This document shows positions 16,799 to 26,300 of a stretch of 64,000 nt of DNA, piece after piece. The stretch's first letter is position 1, and each line of letters starts with the position of its first letter. The DNA is from Oxalobacteraceae sp. CFBP 13730 (GTDB lineage: Bacteria > Pseudomonadota > Gammaproteobacteria > Burkholderiales > Burkholderiaceae_D), in assembly GCA_014841835.1 (NCBI GenBank), contig JACYUQ010000001.1, positions 1,240,001 through 1,304,000 on the forward strand. Direction: 5' to 3'. Below the pieces are notes generated by a model that was given only the letters and a program-made list of their open reading frames with translations, was not told the DNA's origin and ran no database searches. The translations under genes were made by a program, and so were the position numbers.

Positions 16799-17659
16799 CC
16801 ACGCCAGCGCGCGGTTCCAGCCATCCTGCGCATCTGCCGCGTTGTACATCGGGCGGTAGTCGGCGTGGAAGGCGTGGCCGGATTCCGGGTACACGTGGAT
16901 CGTCGAGCGGCTGTTGCCCTTGTCGAGCGCGGCCTGCATGCGCTGGACCGATTCGACCGGGATGCCGGTGTCCTTCGCGCCGTACAGGCCCAGTACCGGC
17001 ACCTTCAGGTTCTGCGCGAAATCGATCGGGTGCTTCGGCGACGTGGCAGTTGCTTCGCCCACCAGACGGCCATACCAGGCCACGCCCGCCTTGACCTTGA
17101 GGTTGTGCGCCGCGTACAGCCACGTGATGCGGCCACCCCAGCAAAAACCGGTGATGCCCAGTTTCTCGATGTTGCCGCCACGCTGCTGGGCCCACGTGAC
17201 CACACGGTCGAGGTCCGACATCACTTGCGCATCGGGCGTTTTCGCCACGATGTTCTTCATCAGCTCGGCCGTGCTCGGGGCCTTGGTCGCATCGCCCTGG
17301 CGCACGAACAGGTCGGGCGCGATCGCCATGTAACCCTGTTTGGCAAAGCGGCGCACCACGTCCTTGATGTATTCGTGCACACCGAAGATCTCGGAGATCA
17401 CCAGGATCACCGGCACGCCCGTCTTGCCCTTGGGCTGGGCGCGATACACGGGCACGTCCTGGCCGTCGATGACCAGGATGGTGTCGCCGGCATCGAGACC
17501 GTCGGTATCGGTCTGGATCTGGGTCTGCGCCATGACCGGCAGCGCGCTGGCGGCAAAACCGGTGCCGATGGCGGCCCGGATGAAGTCACGGCGGCCGACG
17601 CCATCGTTGTATGCGCTCGCGCCGAGCAGGCTGCCGGCGTCGTTGACGAGATCTTTCAT
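16775..17659 (-). CDS. Dienelactone hydrolase family protein, Tat-exported
   Basis: A 294-residue alpha/beta hydrolase of the carboxymethylenebutenolidase type. The catalytic nucleophile is C173 in GFCWGG. The supporting E90 lies in VISEIFG, Asp in YGAKDTGIP and His in SGHAFHADYRP complete the dienelactone hydrolase set. A twin-arginine leader is visible (GRRDFIRAAIGTGF, residues 22-35, ending VMAQ), so it should be exported folded. The ATG at 17657-17659 is chosen for its GAAGGG site 7 bases away. Its 3' end carries the 34-bp duplication. The physiological substrate is unknown. Confidence 0.9.
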   Translation of the reverse strand: MKDLVNDAGSLLGASAYNDGVGRRDFIRAAIGTGFAASALPVMAQTQIQTDTDGLDAGDTILVIDGQDVPVYRAQPKGKTGVPVILVISEIFGVHEYIKDVVRRFAKQGYMAIAPDLFVRQGDATKAPSTAELMKNIVAKTPDAQVMSDLDRVVTWAQQRGGNIEKLGITGFCWGGRITWLYAAHNLKVKAGVAWYGRLVGEATATSPKHPIDFAQNLKVPVLGLYGAKDTGIPVESVQRMQAALDKGNSRSTIHVYPESGHAFHADYRPMYNAADAQDGWNRALAWFAKYGVA

Positions 17660-17752
17660 GGTCATCCCTTCGATCAGTGGTGGACAGGCTTGCGAGTTTA
17701 GCATCGGTGCAGCCCGGCACGCGCATCCACCCAGATGATGCCGTGATAACAC

Positions 17753-17782
17753 TTTACAAATGAGAATGATTCTCATTATAAT
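17753..17782 (+). promoter_or_regulatory. Sigma-70 promoter overlapped by a Fur box
   Basis: The -35 TTTACA (17753-17758), 18-bp spacer and -10 TATAAT (17777-17782) form a good promoter. The spacer is filled by AATGAGAATGATTCTCATT (17759-17777), a near-perfect 19-bp palindrome matching the ferric-uptake regulator consensus GATAATGATAATCATTATC. Iron-dependent repression of the siderophore receptor follows from family knowledge. Confidence 0.92.
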
Positions 17783-17871
17783 TTACCGCACCGCCACTGG
17801 ACCACGCCCTCCGCAATGCTGACGGGCGTGTCCGGTCACCGTCCATTCCCCCATACCGAGAAGACCTGCTC

Positions 17872-20115
17872 ATGCTCCCGCCACGCCCCTTGCTGCCCCG
17901 CTGCCTTGTCCTTCGCGCTTGCACCGCCGCCGTCCTCGGCATCCTGCCGTCCTGGCATGCCCAGGCCGAAGATGCACCGGACACCATCCCGACCACGCTG
18001 CAGGCGGTCACCATCACCGGCGCGCGCGACGCAACGACCGAAGGGAGCGGCTCGTACACGACGACCGGCCCATTGACCACCGGCGCGCGCCTGAACCTGA
18101 CGCCGCGCGAGACGCCGCAGTCGCTCTCGATCGTCACGCGCGAACGCATGGAAGAGCAAGGCCTGCAGACGCTCGCCGAGACCATGCAGCAGGTCACCGG
18201 CATCTACGTCAACTACAACGACACCGAACGCGTGACCTACAACGCGCGGGGCTACGCAGTGAACAACTTCCAGGTCGATGGCATGCTGAACCTGTTCGGC
18301 AGCTCGCTCAAGGCCAATGGCGACAACGTGGTCTACGACCGCATCGAGGTGGTGCGGGGCGCTACTGGCCTGACCACCGGCGCAGGCGATCCGTCGGCCA
18401 CGATCAACCAGGTGCGCAAGCGCCCGACCAGGACCTTCCAGGCCAATGCCGCGCTGCGCATCGGCACGCACGACCTGCGCCGCGCCGAACTCGATGTGAG
18501 TGGCCCGCTCGCCTTTGACGGCAAGCTGCGCGGACGCTTCGTCGTGGCCAAGCAAGAAGCGAAATCGTTCCGCCCGCTGTATGAACAGGACCTGGGCGCC
18601 GTGTACGGCATCCTGGAGGCCGACCTGGGCCCGGCAACGGTACTGGCAATCGGCCACGAGCGTCAGAAGTCCGATCCGCGCGGTTCGACCTGGGGCACGG
18701 TCCCGTACTGGAACGCCGACGGCTCGCTGGCGAACATGCCGCATGACCTTAACCTGTCCACGCCGTGGGCTTCGTGGAATCTGCTGGAAGAAAAAACCTT
18801 CGCCACGCTCGAACACCGCTTCAACCGCAACTGGCGCCTGCGCGCCGGCTGGACCACGGCCGATCGCGAACAGGATGGCAGCCTGTATTTCGGCTATGGC
18901 GGCTACCCGCGGCCCGACGGCAGCGGCATCACGGTGGCCTACGGTCGCTTCCCGGCCGATGAAACGATGGACGTCCTCGAATGGAACATCGACGGCAAAT
19001 TCGACCTGTTCGGTCGCCAGCACGACCTGGTCTTCGGTTGGGGAAAGGCCGAGCGCGAAACGGTCTCGCCGCGCATCACGCTCGGCGCGGTCCCGGCGGG
19101 CTATGGCGCGATCCCCGACTGGCGCAGCTGGAGCGGTGACGTGCCTGAATTTCCGACCACGGTCGGCGCGGTCCCGACCAGCATCGGCCAGGTTGACCAG
19201 AAGGCGGCTTTCCTGGCCACGCGCCTGAATCTGTCCGATGCGCTGAAGGCCGTCGTCGGCGTGCGACATGGCAAGTACACGACCACTACCCGCAACTTCA
19301 GTGCCGCCGGCCCCGTCACCACCACCACCGGCTTTACCAACGACGATATCGTCACGCCGTATGTTGGCCTGCTGTTCGACCTGAACCAGCAATGGACGGC
19401 CTACACCGCCTACACGAGCATCTTCCAGCCACAGAATTTCCGCGATGTGGGCAATGCCCTCCTCGATCCGGTCGAGGGCAACAATATCGAGGCCGGGGTG
19501 AAGGCCGAACTGTTCGACCGGCGCATGAACTTCTCCGCAGCGATCTTCCGCAGCAAGAAGGACAACGTCGCCGAAATCGACGACAGCGTGCTGCCCAATT
19601 CGCTGCCGGGCGCGGTGCAGGCATACCGTTCCACCGGCAAGGGCAATGTCATCGATGGCGTCGAGGTCGAAGCCTCAGGCCAGATCGTGCGGCAATGGAA
19701 TCTGACGGCAGGCTACAGCCATACGCGTTCGCGTAACGCGCAGGGTGTGGCCATCAATACGGTCATTCCACGCAACCTGCTGCGGGTGTTTACCAGTTAC
19801 CGCTTCGGTGCCGACAGCCAGTATGCACTCGGGGGCGGCGTGAACTGGCAGAGCAATCTGTGGAACACCGCGCAGAAGCCGACCGGCAGCTACAACGCCA
19901 GCGGGGCGCCGGTCACGAGCCTGTCGCGCATCGAACAAGGGTCGGTGTGGCTAGCCAATCTGATGGCCAGCTACCGTATCAACAAGAACCTGACGGCCAG
20001 CGTCAATCTGAACAACGTCTTCAACAAGATCTACTACAACCGGGTGGGCTTTTATAACGGCCTGCACTACGCCGAGCCGCGCACGGCATCGGCCACACTG
20101 CGCGCGACGTTCTAA
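17872..20115 (+). CDS. TonB-dependent siderophore receptor
   Basis: A 747-residue outer-membrane receptor of the FhuE/FpvA type. There is a signal peptide to about residue 30, a TonB-box-like segment TLQAVTITGA, and a plug domain (TPRETPQSLSIVTRERMEEQ; RIEVVRGATGLTTGAGDPSA near 160-180). A 22-strand barrel follows, ending in the aromatic C-terminus TASATLRATF. No N-terminal STN signalling domain is present, so it is a transporter rather than a transducer. A Fur box covers its promoter. The ligand is probably a ferric siderophore, not identifiable here. It converges with the sensor-kinase gene, overlapping its stop by 4 bases. Confidence 0.95.
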   Translation: MLPPRPLLPRCLVLRACTAAVLGILPSWHAQAEDAPDTIPTTLQAVTITGARDATTEGSGSYTTTGPLTTGARLNLTPRETPQSLSIVTRERMEEQGLQTLAETMQQVTGIYVNYNDTERVTYNARGYAVNNFQVDGMLNLFGSSLKANGDNVVYDRIEVVRGATGLTTGAGDPSATINQVRKRPTRTFQANAALRIGTHDLRRAELDVSGPLAFDGKLRGRFVVAKQEAKSFRPLYEQDLGAVYGILEADLGPATVLAIGHERQKSDPRGSTWGTVPYWNADGSLANMPHDLNLSTPWASWNLLEEKTFATLEHRFNRNWRLRAGWTTADREQDGSLYFGYGGYPRPDGSGITVAYGRFPADETMDVLEWNIDGKFDLFGRQHDLVFGWGKAERETVSPRITLGAVPAGYGAIPDWRSWSGDVPEFPTTVGAVPTSIGQVDQKAAFLATRLNLSDALKAVVGVRHGKYTTTTRNFSAAGPVTTTTGFTNDDIVTPYVGLLFDLNQQWTAYTAYTSIFQPQNFRDVGNALLDPVEGNNIEAGVKAELFDRRMNFSAAIFRSKKDNVAEIDDSVLPNSLPGAVQAYRSTGKGNVIDGVEVEASGQIVRQWNLTAGYSHTRSRNAQGVAINTVIPRNLLRVFTSYRFGADSQYALGGGVNWQSNLWNTAQKPTGSYNASGAPVTSLSRIEQGSVWLANLMASYRINKNLTASVNLNNVFNKIYYNRVGFYNGLHYAEPRTASATLRATF

Positions 20116-23063
20116 GCGCTGTCCCGCACGCGCGCAGAGCAGACTTCGCCCAGGATCGCGTACAGCTTCTGCATGTCGACCGGCTTGACCAGATGGTAGT
20201 TGAAGCCGGCGGCCGCAGTGCGCGCGCGATCCTGCTCCTGGCCATAGCCGGTGATCGCCACCAGCACCGCGCGCTGCGCATCGGCCCGGGCGCGCAGGCG
20301 CCGTGCCAGTTCGATGCCATCGAGGTCGGGCAGGCCGATATCGAGCAGGTACACATGCGGCGCCGCGTGCTCGGCCGCGGCCAGCGCCGGCAACGCCGCA
20401 TGCTCGACGCGCACCTCGTGTCCGTTCGATTCGAGCAGCAGCGCGAGCATCGTCGCTGCATCCACGTTGTCGTCCACCACCATGATCCGAAGGTGGTCTG
20501 ACGGCGCCGGTGCGCTCGCAGGGCCGGCGGCCGGGGCGCCCGCGGCCGCGACCTCGCTGTCCAGGCGCGGCAGGCACACCGTGAAGGTGCTGCCCTTGCC
20601 CTGCCCCGCACTCTCGCAGGCGACGCTGCCATGATGCAGGCCGACCAGGCTTTTCACCAGCGCCAGGCCCAGTCCCAGCCCGCCCAGCGAGCGGTCGGAC
20701 GAGCGCTCGGCCTGCGAAAACAGCTCGAACGCGCGCGCGACCAGTTCGGGCGCCATGCCGATGCCGTCGTCGGCCACCCGCAGCAGCACGTGCGTCGCGC
20801 GCACTTCGGTGCTCAAGGTGATATGGCCACCTTCGGGCGTGTACTTCGCTGCATTGCTGAGCAGGTTGGCCAGCACCTGCACCAGACGCTTGTGGTCGCC
20901 CTCGACCAGCGGCGCTCGCGGCGGCAATTCGAGCGCCAAGTGATGGCGGCGCGCATGAATCAGGGGCGTGACCTGCTCGATCGCGTCGTTGACGATATGC
21001 CGGATGTCCAGGCGCTCGGTGTGCAGCGCCACCAGGCCGCGCGTGACGCGCGAGACGTCCAGCAGATCGTCGACAAGGCTCGTCATGTGGCGCACCTGGC
21101 GCCCGATGACCTGGCTGGTCTTGCGCACCTGCGCTTCATCGAGCCGCGCCCGTTGCAGCAGATCGGCGGCCGCGCCGATGGGCGCGAGCGGATTGCGCAG
21201 CTCGTGCGCCAGCATCGCCAGGAATTCGTCCTTGCGCCGGTCGGCGGCAGTGAGCTGCTCCTGCGCTTCGCGCCGCTCGGTGACATCGCGGAAGAAGAAC
21301 GCGATGCCGCCATCGAACGAGCGATGGGTGCGCGTTTCGATCCAGGCCTGGCGTCCATCGGGCATGCGGTGAGCCAGCTCGAGAATCCCGGCGGCGCCGG
21401 TGCTCATCGCGCGCCGGAACATGGCGTCAGCCGGGGTGTCGCGCAGTTCGGGCCAGATTTCCCAGTGGTTGTGGCCGATGACGTCTTCGGCGCGGCGCTG
21501 GGTCAGGCGCAGGCCTTCGGCATTCATGCGCAGGATGGTCCAGTCCTTGTCGAGCACCGCGAAGCCCTCGCCCATGCTGTCGAAGATGCTCTGGCTCTGG
21601 TCGCGTTCGCGGCGCAGCGCGGCGTGCGCGCGGGCCGCTTCGACCGCCGACCAGGTGCGCTCGGCGGTTTCCTGCGCCATCCGTATCTCGGCCTCGCGCC
21701 ATTTGCGCGGCGCCGCATTCTGCACCGTCAGCACGACCCGCATCTTGCCGGCCTTGATGTACGGGACCAGCAGGTCGGCGCCGACGCCGATCTGCGCATA
21801 GATGCCGCTATTGCGCGCGGTGCGGCTGTCCCGCGCGACATCGTGGTTGACGACGGTCTGGCCGGCGCGCAGCGCGGCGATCATCGGCGGGCCGAAATCG
21901 TCCATGGCCATGACCTTGCCGGCCAGGCTCGGCACGCCCTGGGCGGTCCAGTCGCGCACAATCGCAACGGTGCCGGCGGCATCGTCGATCTGTGCATACA
22001 GCACGCGCGACGCCTGCAGGGCGCGGCCCAGCAGCTCGCAGGCTGCCTCGGTCACGTCATCGGGGTTGGCGAGTTGCCGGATGCGGTCGGCCAGTGTGAG
22101 CTGGAAGGTCTGGTTTTCGCGGACCGCTTCGAGCTGCTGGACTTTTTCGAACAGCGCCTGCGCCGCGTGATAGGCCTCGGTGACATCGCTGCCCTGGGCA
22201 AAGATGCCCGTCACCTGCCCGTCGTGGCCGAAGATCGGCTGGCACAGCAGATCGACGTAGCGTTGTTCCAGCGCGCCATCCGGCCGGCGCTGCAGCGAGA
22301 TCAACGAGTCGCGCAGCACGACCGGTTTGCCGCCCGCGAAGACGCCATCGAATACGCGGCGCACGCCCTGCGCCGCCAGCTCGGGCAATGCGTCGAGCAA
22401 GGGTTTGCCGATCAGCTCCCGGCGCCCCACCAGCTGGTAATACGCTTCGTTGGCCATTTCGAAGACATGGTCTGGGCCGGTGAGCACTGCGATGAAGCTG
22501 GGCGCCTGGTTGAACATCGTCTGCAACTGGCTGCGCTCCAGGCTCAGGATGCGCGTCATCGCCTCGTGCATCTGCGGCCGGGTCATCTGCGGCATGTCGG
22601 ACACCGCATGCGCGCCATGCCTGAGATGGTACGCACCGGTGGCGGCGTCGAAGCGGTACAGATCCGTGACATCGATGGCGTTTTGCGCCACAAAAGCAAC
22701 CTCGCCGGCAGCATCGAACACCGGCGTATGGATCGTGCTCCAGTAACGCTCGCCGAACACGTGGCCGTCGGGCGTTTCGCGCGGCACTGCATAGCGCAGC
22801 AGCGCGCTGGTGTGCGGCTGCTTCGTCGTGAAGGCTTGTTCGATCGACCGGCGTACCTCGTCGACGTTGGTGGATGCGGGGGCGTTCGGATCGGCCGGGA
22901 ATGCCTCGAAGATGTGCTGGCCGACGACCTGCTGCGCCGTGCGCCCGGTCGACTGCAGATACGCAGGATTTGCACCAATGATGGTGAAATCGCGGTTGAT
23001 AAGCAGGTAAGGATACGGCGAGGCCGCGAACAATGCCGCGTAGTCAGGTTGCGTAAACATCAC
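20112..23063 (-). CDS. Hybrid sensor histidine kinase with PAS/GAF sensors and C-terminal receiver
   Basis: A 983-residue cytoplasmic protein with no membrane segment. In order: PAS (YAALFAASPYPYLLINRDF), PAS (LQTMFNQAPSFIAVL), GAF (after LADRIRQLANPDDVTEAA), PAS (IFDSMGEGFAVLDKDWTIL), HisKA with the phosphorylated His in LAMLAHELRNPLAPIG, HATPase_c (NLLSNAAKYTPEGG; DDGIGMAPEL; GGLGLGLALVKSL) and a REC domain (MVVDDNVDAATM, acceptor Asp in LLDIGLPDLDG, Lys in HLVKPVD). No response-regulator gene is adjacent, so the output partner is elsewhere. The signal is unknown, perhaps redox, light or a small molecule through PAS/GAF. Confidence 0.93.
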   Translation of the reverse strand: MMFTQPDYAALFAASPYPYLLINRDFTIIGANPAYLQSTGRTAQQVVGQHIFEAFPADPNAPASTNVDEVRRSIEQAFTTKQPHTSALLRYAVPRETPDGHVFGERYWSTIHTPVFDAAGEVAFVAQNAIDVTDLYRFDAATGAYHLRHGAHAVSDMPQMTRPQMHEAMTRILSLERSQLQTMFNQAPSFIAVLTGPDHVFEMANEAYYQLVGRRELIGKPLLDALPELAAQGVRRVFDGVFAGGKPVVLRDSLISLQRRPDGALEQRYVDLLCQPIFGHDGQVTGIFAQGSDVTEAYHAAQALFEKVQQLEAVRENQTFQLTLADRIRQLANPDDVTEAACELLGRALQASRVLYAQIDDAAGTVAIVRDWTAQGVPSLAGKVMAMDDFGPPMIAALRAGQTVVNHDVARDSRTARNSGIYAQIGVGADLLVPYIKAGKMRVVLTVQNAAPRKWREAEIRMAQETAERTWSAVEAARAHAALRRERDQSQSIFDSMGEGFAVLDKDWTILRMNAEGLRLTQRRAEDVIGHNHWEIWPELRDTPADAMFRRAMSTGAAGILELAHRMPDGRQAWIETRTHRSFDGGIAFFFRDVTERREAQEQLTAADRRKDEFLAMLAHELRNPLAPIGAAADLLQRARLDEAQVRKTSQVIGRQVRHMTSLVDDLLDVSRVTRGLVALHTERLDIRHIVNDAIEQVTPLIHARRHHLALELPPRAPLVEGDHKRLVQVLANLLSNAAKYTPEGGHITLSTEVRATHVLLRVADDGIGMAPELVARAFELFSQAERSSDRSLGGLGLGLALVKSLVGLHHGSVACESAGQGKGSTFTVCLPRLDSEVAAAGAPAAGPASAPAPSDHLRIMVVDDNVDAATMLALLLESNGHEVRVEHAALPALAAAEHAAPHVYLLDIGLPDLDGIELARRLRARADAQRAVLVAITGYGQEQDRARTAAAGFNYHLVKPVDMQKLYAILGEVCSARVRDSA

Positions 23064-23193
23064 TTATTCTCACATATAAATTGCGAGAAAAATACGCGTT
23101 CTGTAACGGATTTTGTGGGACAGTTGCGTGCCAGTGTCGCACGGTTCTGGCGGTGACCGGTGGCATCAGCGACCAGTAACGTTCCCCGCAAAC

Positions 23194-23222
23194 CGTCATT
23201 CCCGCGAAGGCGGGAAACCAGG
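23194..23222. repeat. REP-like palindromic repeat, second family
   Basis: CGTCATTCCCGCGAAGGCGGGAA followed by ACCAGG: TTCCCGC (23199-23205), loop GAAG, GCGGGAA (23210-23216), a perfect 7-bp stem. It resembles widely dispersed intergenic repeats of Burkholderiales and Xanthomonadales, and lies 50 bases from copy 3 of the other REP-like unit. Confidence 0.75.
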
Positions 23223-23270
23223 TTTCATGGCGCTGCCGCAAAGGTTCTTGTTTCAGCAACGCGACGAACT

Positions 23271-23298
23271 TGGGTTCCAGCCTCCGCTGGAACGACGG
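23271..23298 (+). repeat. REP-like palindromic repeat, copy 3
   Basis: Identical in design to the unit at 15722: TGGGTTCCAGC, CTCC, GCTGGAACGACGG. It lies between the sensor kinase start and polA stop, in a 268-bp gap that otherwise shows no gene. Confidence 0.85.
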
Positions 23299-23331
23299 TT
23301 CATGAGCAAACCAGGAAATTGCATCAGGCGC

Positions 23332-26106
23332 TTAGTGCGCCTTTTCCCAGTTCTCGCCCACGCCCGTTTCGGCCACCAGCGGCACCTTCAGCGTTGCCAC
23401 GCCCGCCATCAGCTCAGGCAGCTTCACGCGCACCAGTTCGAGTTCGGCCTGCGGCACTTCGAGCACCAGTTCATCGTGCACCTGCATGATCATGCGCGTG
23501 GCCAGCTGTTCGGTTTCGAGCCAGCCCTGCACGGCGATCATCGCCAGCTTGATCAGGTCGGCCGCCGTGCCCTGCATCGGCGCATTGATCGCGGCGCGTT
23601 CAGCGCCGGCACGGCGTGGGCCGTTTGGCGAATTGATCTCGGGCAGCCACAGGCGGCGGCCGAATACCGTCTCAACGTAACCGCGTGCCTTGGCCTGCAG
23701 GCGCGTCTCGTCCATGTACTGCTTCACGCCCGAGAAGCGCGCGAAATAGCGTTCAATATAATTGGCCGCTGCGCCCCGTTCGATGTTCAGGTTGGCCGCG
23801 AGGCCAAAGGCGCTCATGCCGTAGATCAGGCCAAAGTTGATGACCTTGGCGTAGCGGCGCTGCTCGCTCTGCACGTCCGCGGGCGGGATGCCGAAAATCT
23901 CGGCGGCCGTCGCGCGGTGGATGTCTTCGCCATCGGCAAAGGCCTTGAGCATCGCGGCGTCGCCCGAGATATGCGCCATGATGCGCAGCTCGATCTGCGA
24001 ATAGTCGGCCGAGACGATTACGCTGCCCGGCGGCGCGATGAACGCTTCGCGGATGCGCCGCCCTTCGGCATTGCGCACCGGGATGTTCTGCAGGTTCGGC
24101 TCATTGGACGACAGGCGCCCCGTGATTGCCACCGCCTGCGAGTAATTGGTATGCACGCGCCCCGTGCTGGCGTTGACCATCTTGGGCAGCTTGTCGGTGT
24201 AGGTCGACTTGAGCTTGGACATGCCACGGTGCTCCAGCAGGATCTTCGGCAGCGGGTAATCCTCGGCCAGCTTTTGCAGCACTTCTTCGTCAGTCGACGC
24301 CGCGCCCGTAGCGGTCTTCTTGATCACCGGCAGGCCGAGTTTGACAAAGAAGATTTCGCCGATCTGCTTTGGTGAACCCAGGTTGAACGGGCCGCCGGCC
24401 AGTTCGTAGGCCTGCTGCTCGAGTTCGAGCATGCGCTTGCCCAATTCGTTCGATTGCACACCCAGCAGCTCGCTGTCGATCAGCACGCCGTTGCGCTCGA
24501 TCTTGTGCAGCACTTCCATCGTCGGCATCTCGATGTCGCGGTAGATGTAGGTGAGGCCCTTGTCGGCTTCGACGTGCGGCAGCATCGATCCGTGCAGGCG
24601 CAGCGTGATGTCGGAATCCTCGGCCGCGTACTCGGTGGCGCGGCCCAGTTCGACCTGGTCGAAGCAGATCTGGTTGACGCCCTTGCCGCACACGTCGACG
24701 AACGGAATCGTCGTGTAGCCCAGGTGGCGCATGGCCATCGTGTCCATGTCGTGCGGCTTGTGCGACTCGAATACATACGACTGCAGCAGCGTGTCGTGCA
24801 CGATGCCCTTCAGGGCGATGCCATGGTTGGCGAAGATATGCATGTCGTACTTGAGGTTCTGGCCGAGCTTGGGCTTGGCCGGATTTTCCAGCCAGGACCG
24901 CATCTTTTCCAGCACGTGTTCACGCTCGAGCTGGTCCGGTGCGCCGGCGTAGCGGTGCGCCAGCGGGATGTAGGCGCCCTTGCCCGGTTCGACCGACAGC
25001 GAAATGCCGACCATCTGCGCCGTCATCGGATCGAGCGACGTCGTTTCGGTGTCGACCGACGTCAATGGAGCCGCATCGATCAGGGCCAGCCACGCGTCCA
25101 GCTGCTCATCAAGCAGAATCGTCTCGTACTCGCCCTTGATGACCGGCATGCCATCGAGCGTGGCCTGCGCGCCTTCCGGCGAATTGAGCGGACCACCGCC
25201 CGGCGCGCTGCCGGCTGCCGGGCGCACGCTGCCGTCGCCGGCTTTGGCGCCGCCCAGGTCGCGCAGCATCGTCTTGAAGCCGTAGCGGCTGAAGAATTCG
25301 CGCAGCGCGTCGGCGTCTTCCGGTCGGCCAATGAGCGTTTCTTCAAACGACACCACGTGCTTGACCAGGTCGCAGTCCGTTTTCACGGTGATGAGTTCGC
25401 GGCCTTTCGGCAGCCAGTCGAGCGCCGCGCGCAGGTTCTCGCCCACGGCGCCACCGATACTGCCGGCGTTTTCCATCACGCCGTCGAGCGAACCGTGCAG
25501 CGTGAGCCATTTGACGGCTGTTTTCGGACCGCACTTGGGCACGCCCGGCACGTTGTCGACGGTGTCGCCGACGAGGGTCAGGTAATCGATGATGCGGTTT
25601 GGCGGCACGCCGAACTTGGCCAGCACGCCGGCGTCGTCCAGACGCTCGTTGCTCATCGTGTTGATCAGCATGACCTTGTCGTTGACGAGCTGGGCCAGAT
25701 CCTTGTCGCCGGTGGAGACGACCGTCTTCATGCCGCGCGCGGTGGCTTGCACGGCCAGCGTGCCGATCACGTCGTCGGCCTCGACACCCTCGACCATCAG
25801 GATCGGCCAGCCCATGAGCCGCACCACTTCATGGATCGGCTCGATCTGCTTGCCCAGGTCTTCCGGCATCGACGCGCGCGTGGCCTTGTACTCGGGATAC
25901 AGGTCGTCACGGAAGGTCTTGCCCTTGGCATCGAACACGCAGGCGATGTAGGCGGCCGGAAAGTCGGCGCGCAGGCGGCGCAGCATGTTGACCATGCCGT
26001 GCATGGCGCCGGTCGGGAAGCCGTCCGGGCTCCTCAGGTCGGGCAATGCGTGGAAGGCACGGTAGAGATAGCTGGAACCGTCGACGAGCAGAAGGGTATT
26101 GTCCAT
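23332..26106 (-). CDS. polA: DNA polymerase I
   Basis: A 924-residue family A DNA polymerase. The N-terminal 5'-3' exonuclease starts LLLVDGSSYLYRAFHALPDL and carries GDKDLAQLV and the helix-hairpin-helix PGVPKCGPKTA. The 3'-5' proofreading domain has the DTETTSLDP motif I, so it is likely active. The polymerase domain carries motif A SADYSQIELRIMAHISGD, motif B RRYAKVINFGLIYGMSAFG and motif C MQVHDELVLE. Length and ending (TGVGENWEKAH) match the usual enzyme. It is divergent from the DUF2782/thrB operon, as in other Burkholderiales. Confidence 0.98.
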   Translation of the reverse strand: MDNTLLLVDGSSYLYRAFHALPDLRSPDGFPTGAMHGMVNMLRRLRADFPAAYIACVFDAKGKTFRDDLYPEYKATRASMPEDLGKQIEPIHEVVRLMGWPILMVEGVEADDVIGTLAVQATARGMKTVVSTGDKDLAQLVNDKVMLINTMSNERLDDAGVLAKFGVPPNRIIDYLTLVGDTVDNVPGVPKCGPKTAVKWLTLHGSLDGVMENAGSIGGAVGENLRAALDWLPKGRELITVKTDCDLVKHVVSFEETLIGRPEDADALREFFSRYGFKTMLRDLGGAKAGDGSVRPAAGSAPGGGPLNSPEGAQATLDGMPVIKGEYETILLDEQLDAWLALIDAAPLTSVDTETTSLDPMTAQMVGISLSVEPGKGAYIPLAHRYAGAPDQLEREHVLEKMRSWLENPAKPKLGQNLKYDMHIFANHGIALKGIVHDTLLQSYVFESHKPHDMDTMAMRHLGYTTIPFVDVCGKGVNQICFDQVELGRATEYAAEDSDITLRLHGSMLPHVEADKGLTYIYRDIEMPTMEVLHKIERNGVLIDSELLGVQSNELGKRMLELEQQAYELAGGPFNLGSPKQIGEIFFVKLGLPVIKKTATGAASTDEEVLQKLAEDYPLPKILLEHRGMSKLKSTYTDKLPKMVNASTGRVHTNYSQAVAITGRLSSNEPNLQNIPVRNAEGRRIREAFIAPPGSVIVSADYSQIELRIMAHISGDAAMLKAFADGEDIHRATAAEIFGIPPADVQSEQRRYAKVINFGLIYGMSAFGLAANLNIERGAAANYIERYFARFSGVKQYMDETRLQAKARGYVETVFGRRLWLPEINSPNGPRRAGAERAAINAPMQGTAADLIKLAMIAVQGWLETEQLATRMIMQVHDELVLEVPQAELELVRVKLPELMAGVATLKVPLVAETGVGENWEKAH

Positions 26107-26243
26107 AGGGGGCGAAAATCAGGTAAGCATGCGGCGTCGAGAGTGGCGCCAGGGTCGCTGCCATTATCGCAGAATCCGCAGGATGAGCAGCGCCCGCTCC
26201 AGCGTCTCAATTCCTCGCGGCAATCATGGGATGTGGCACACGT

Positions 26244-26274
26244 TTCACAGGGAGGCGGTACTGTTTGCTACAAT
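26244..26274 (+). promoter_or_regulatory. Extended -10 promoter for the DUF2782-thrB-BPSS1780 genes
   Basis: TACAAT at 26269-26274 is preceded by TGC (26266-26268), an extended -10. A weak -35 TTCACA is at 26244-26249 with a long 19-bp spacer. It lies 27 bases before the start codon. Confidence 0.55.
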
Positions 26275-26300
26275 GGACTAAACGACATTAGGTGACCATC

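Noticed and set aside
20631..23156. 841-codon open frame on the plus strand
   Set aside because: Antisense to the hybrid histidine kinase. No protein-like motifs.
24454..26295. 613-codon open frame on the plus strand
   Set aside because: Antisense to polA.
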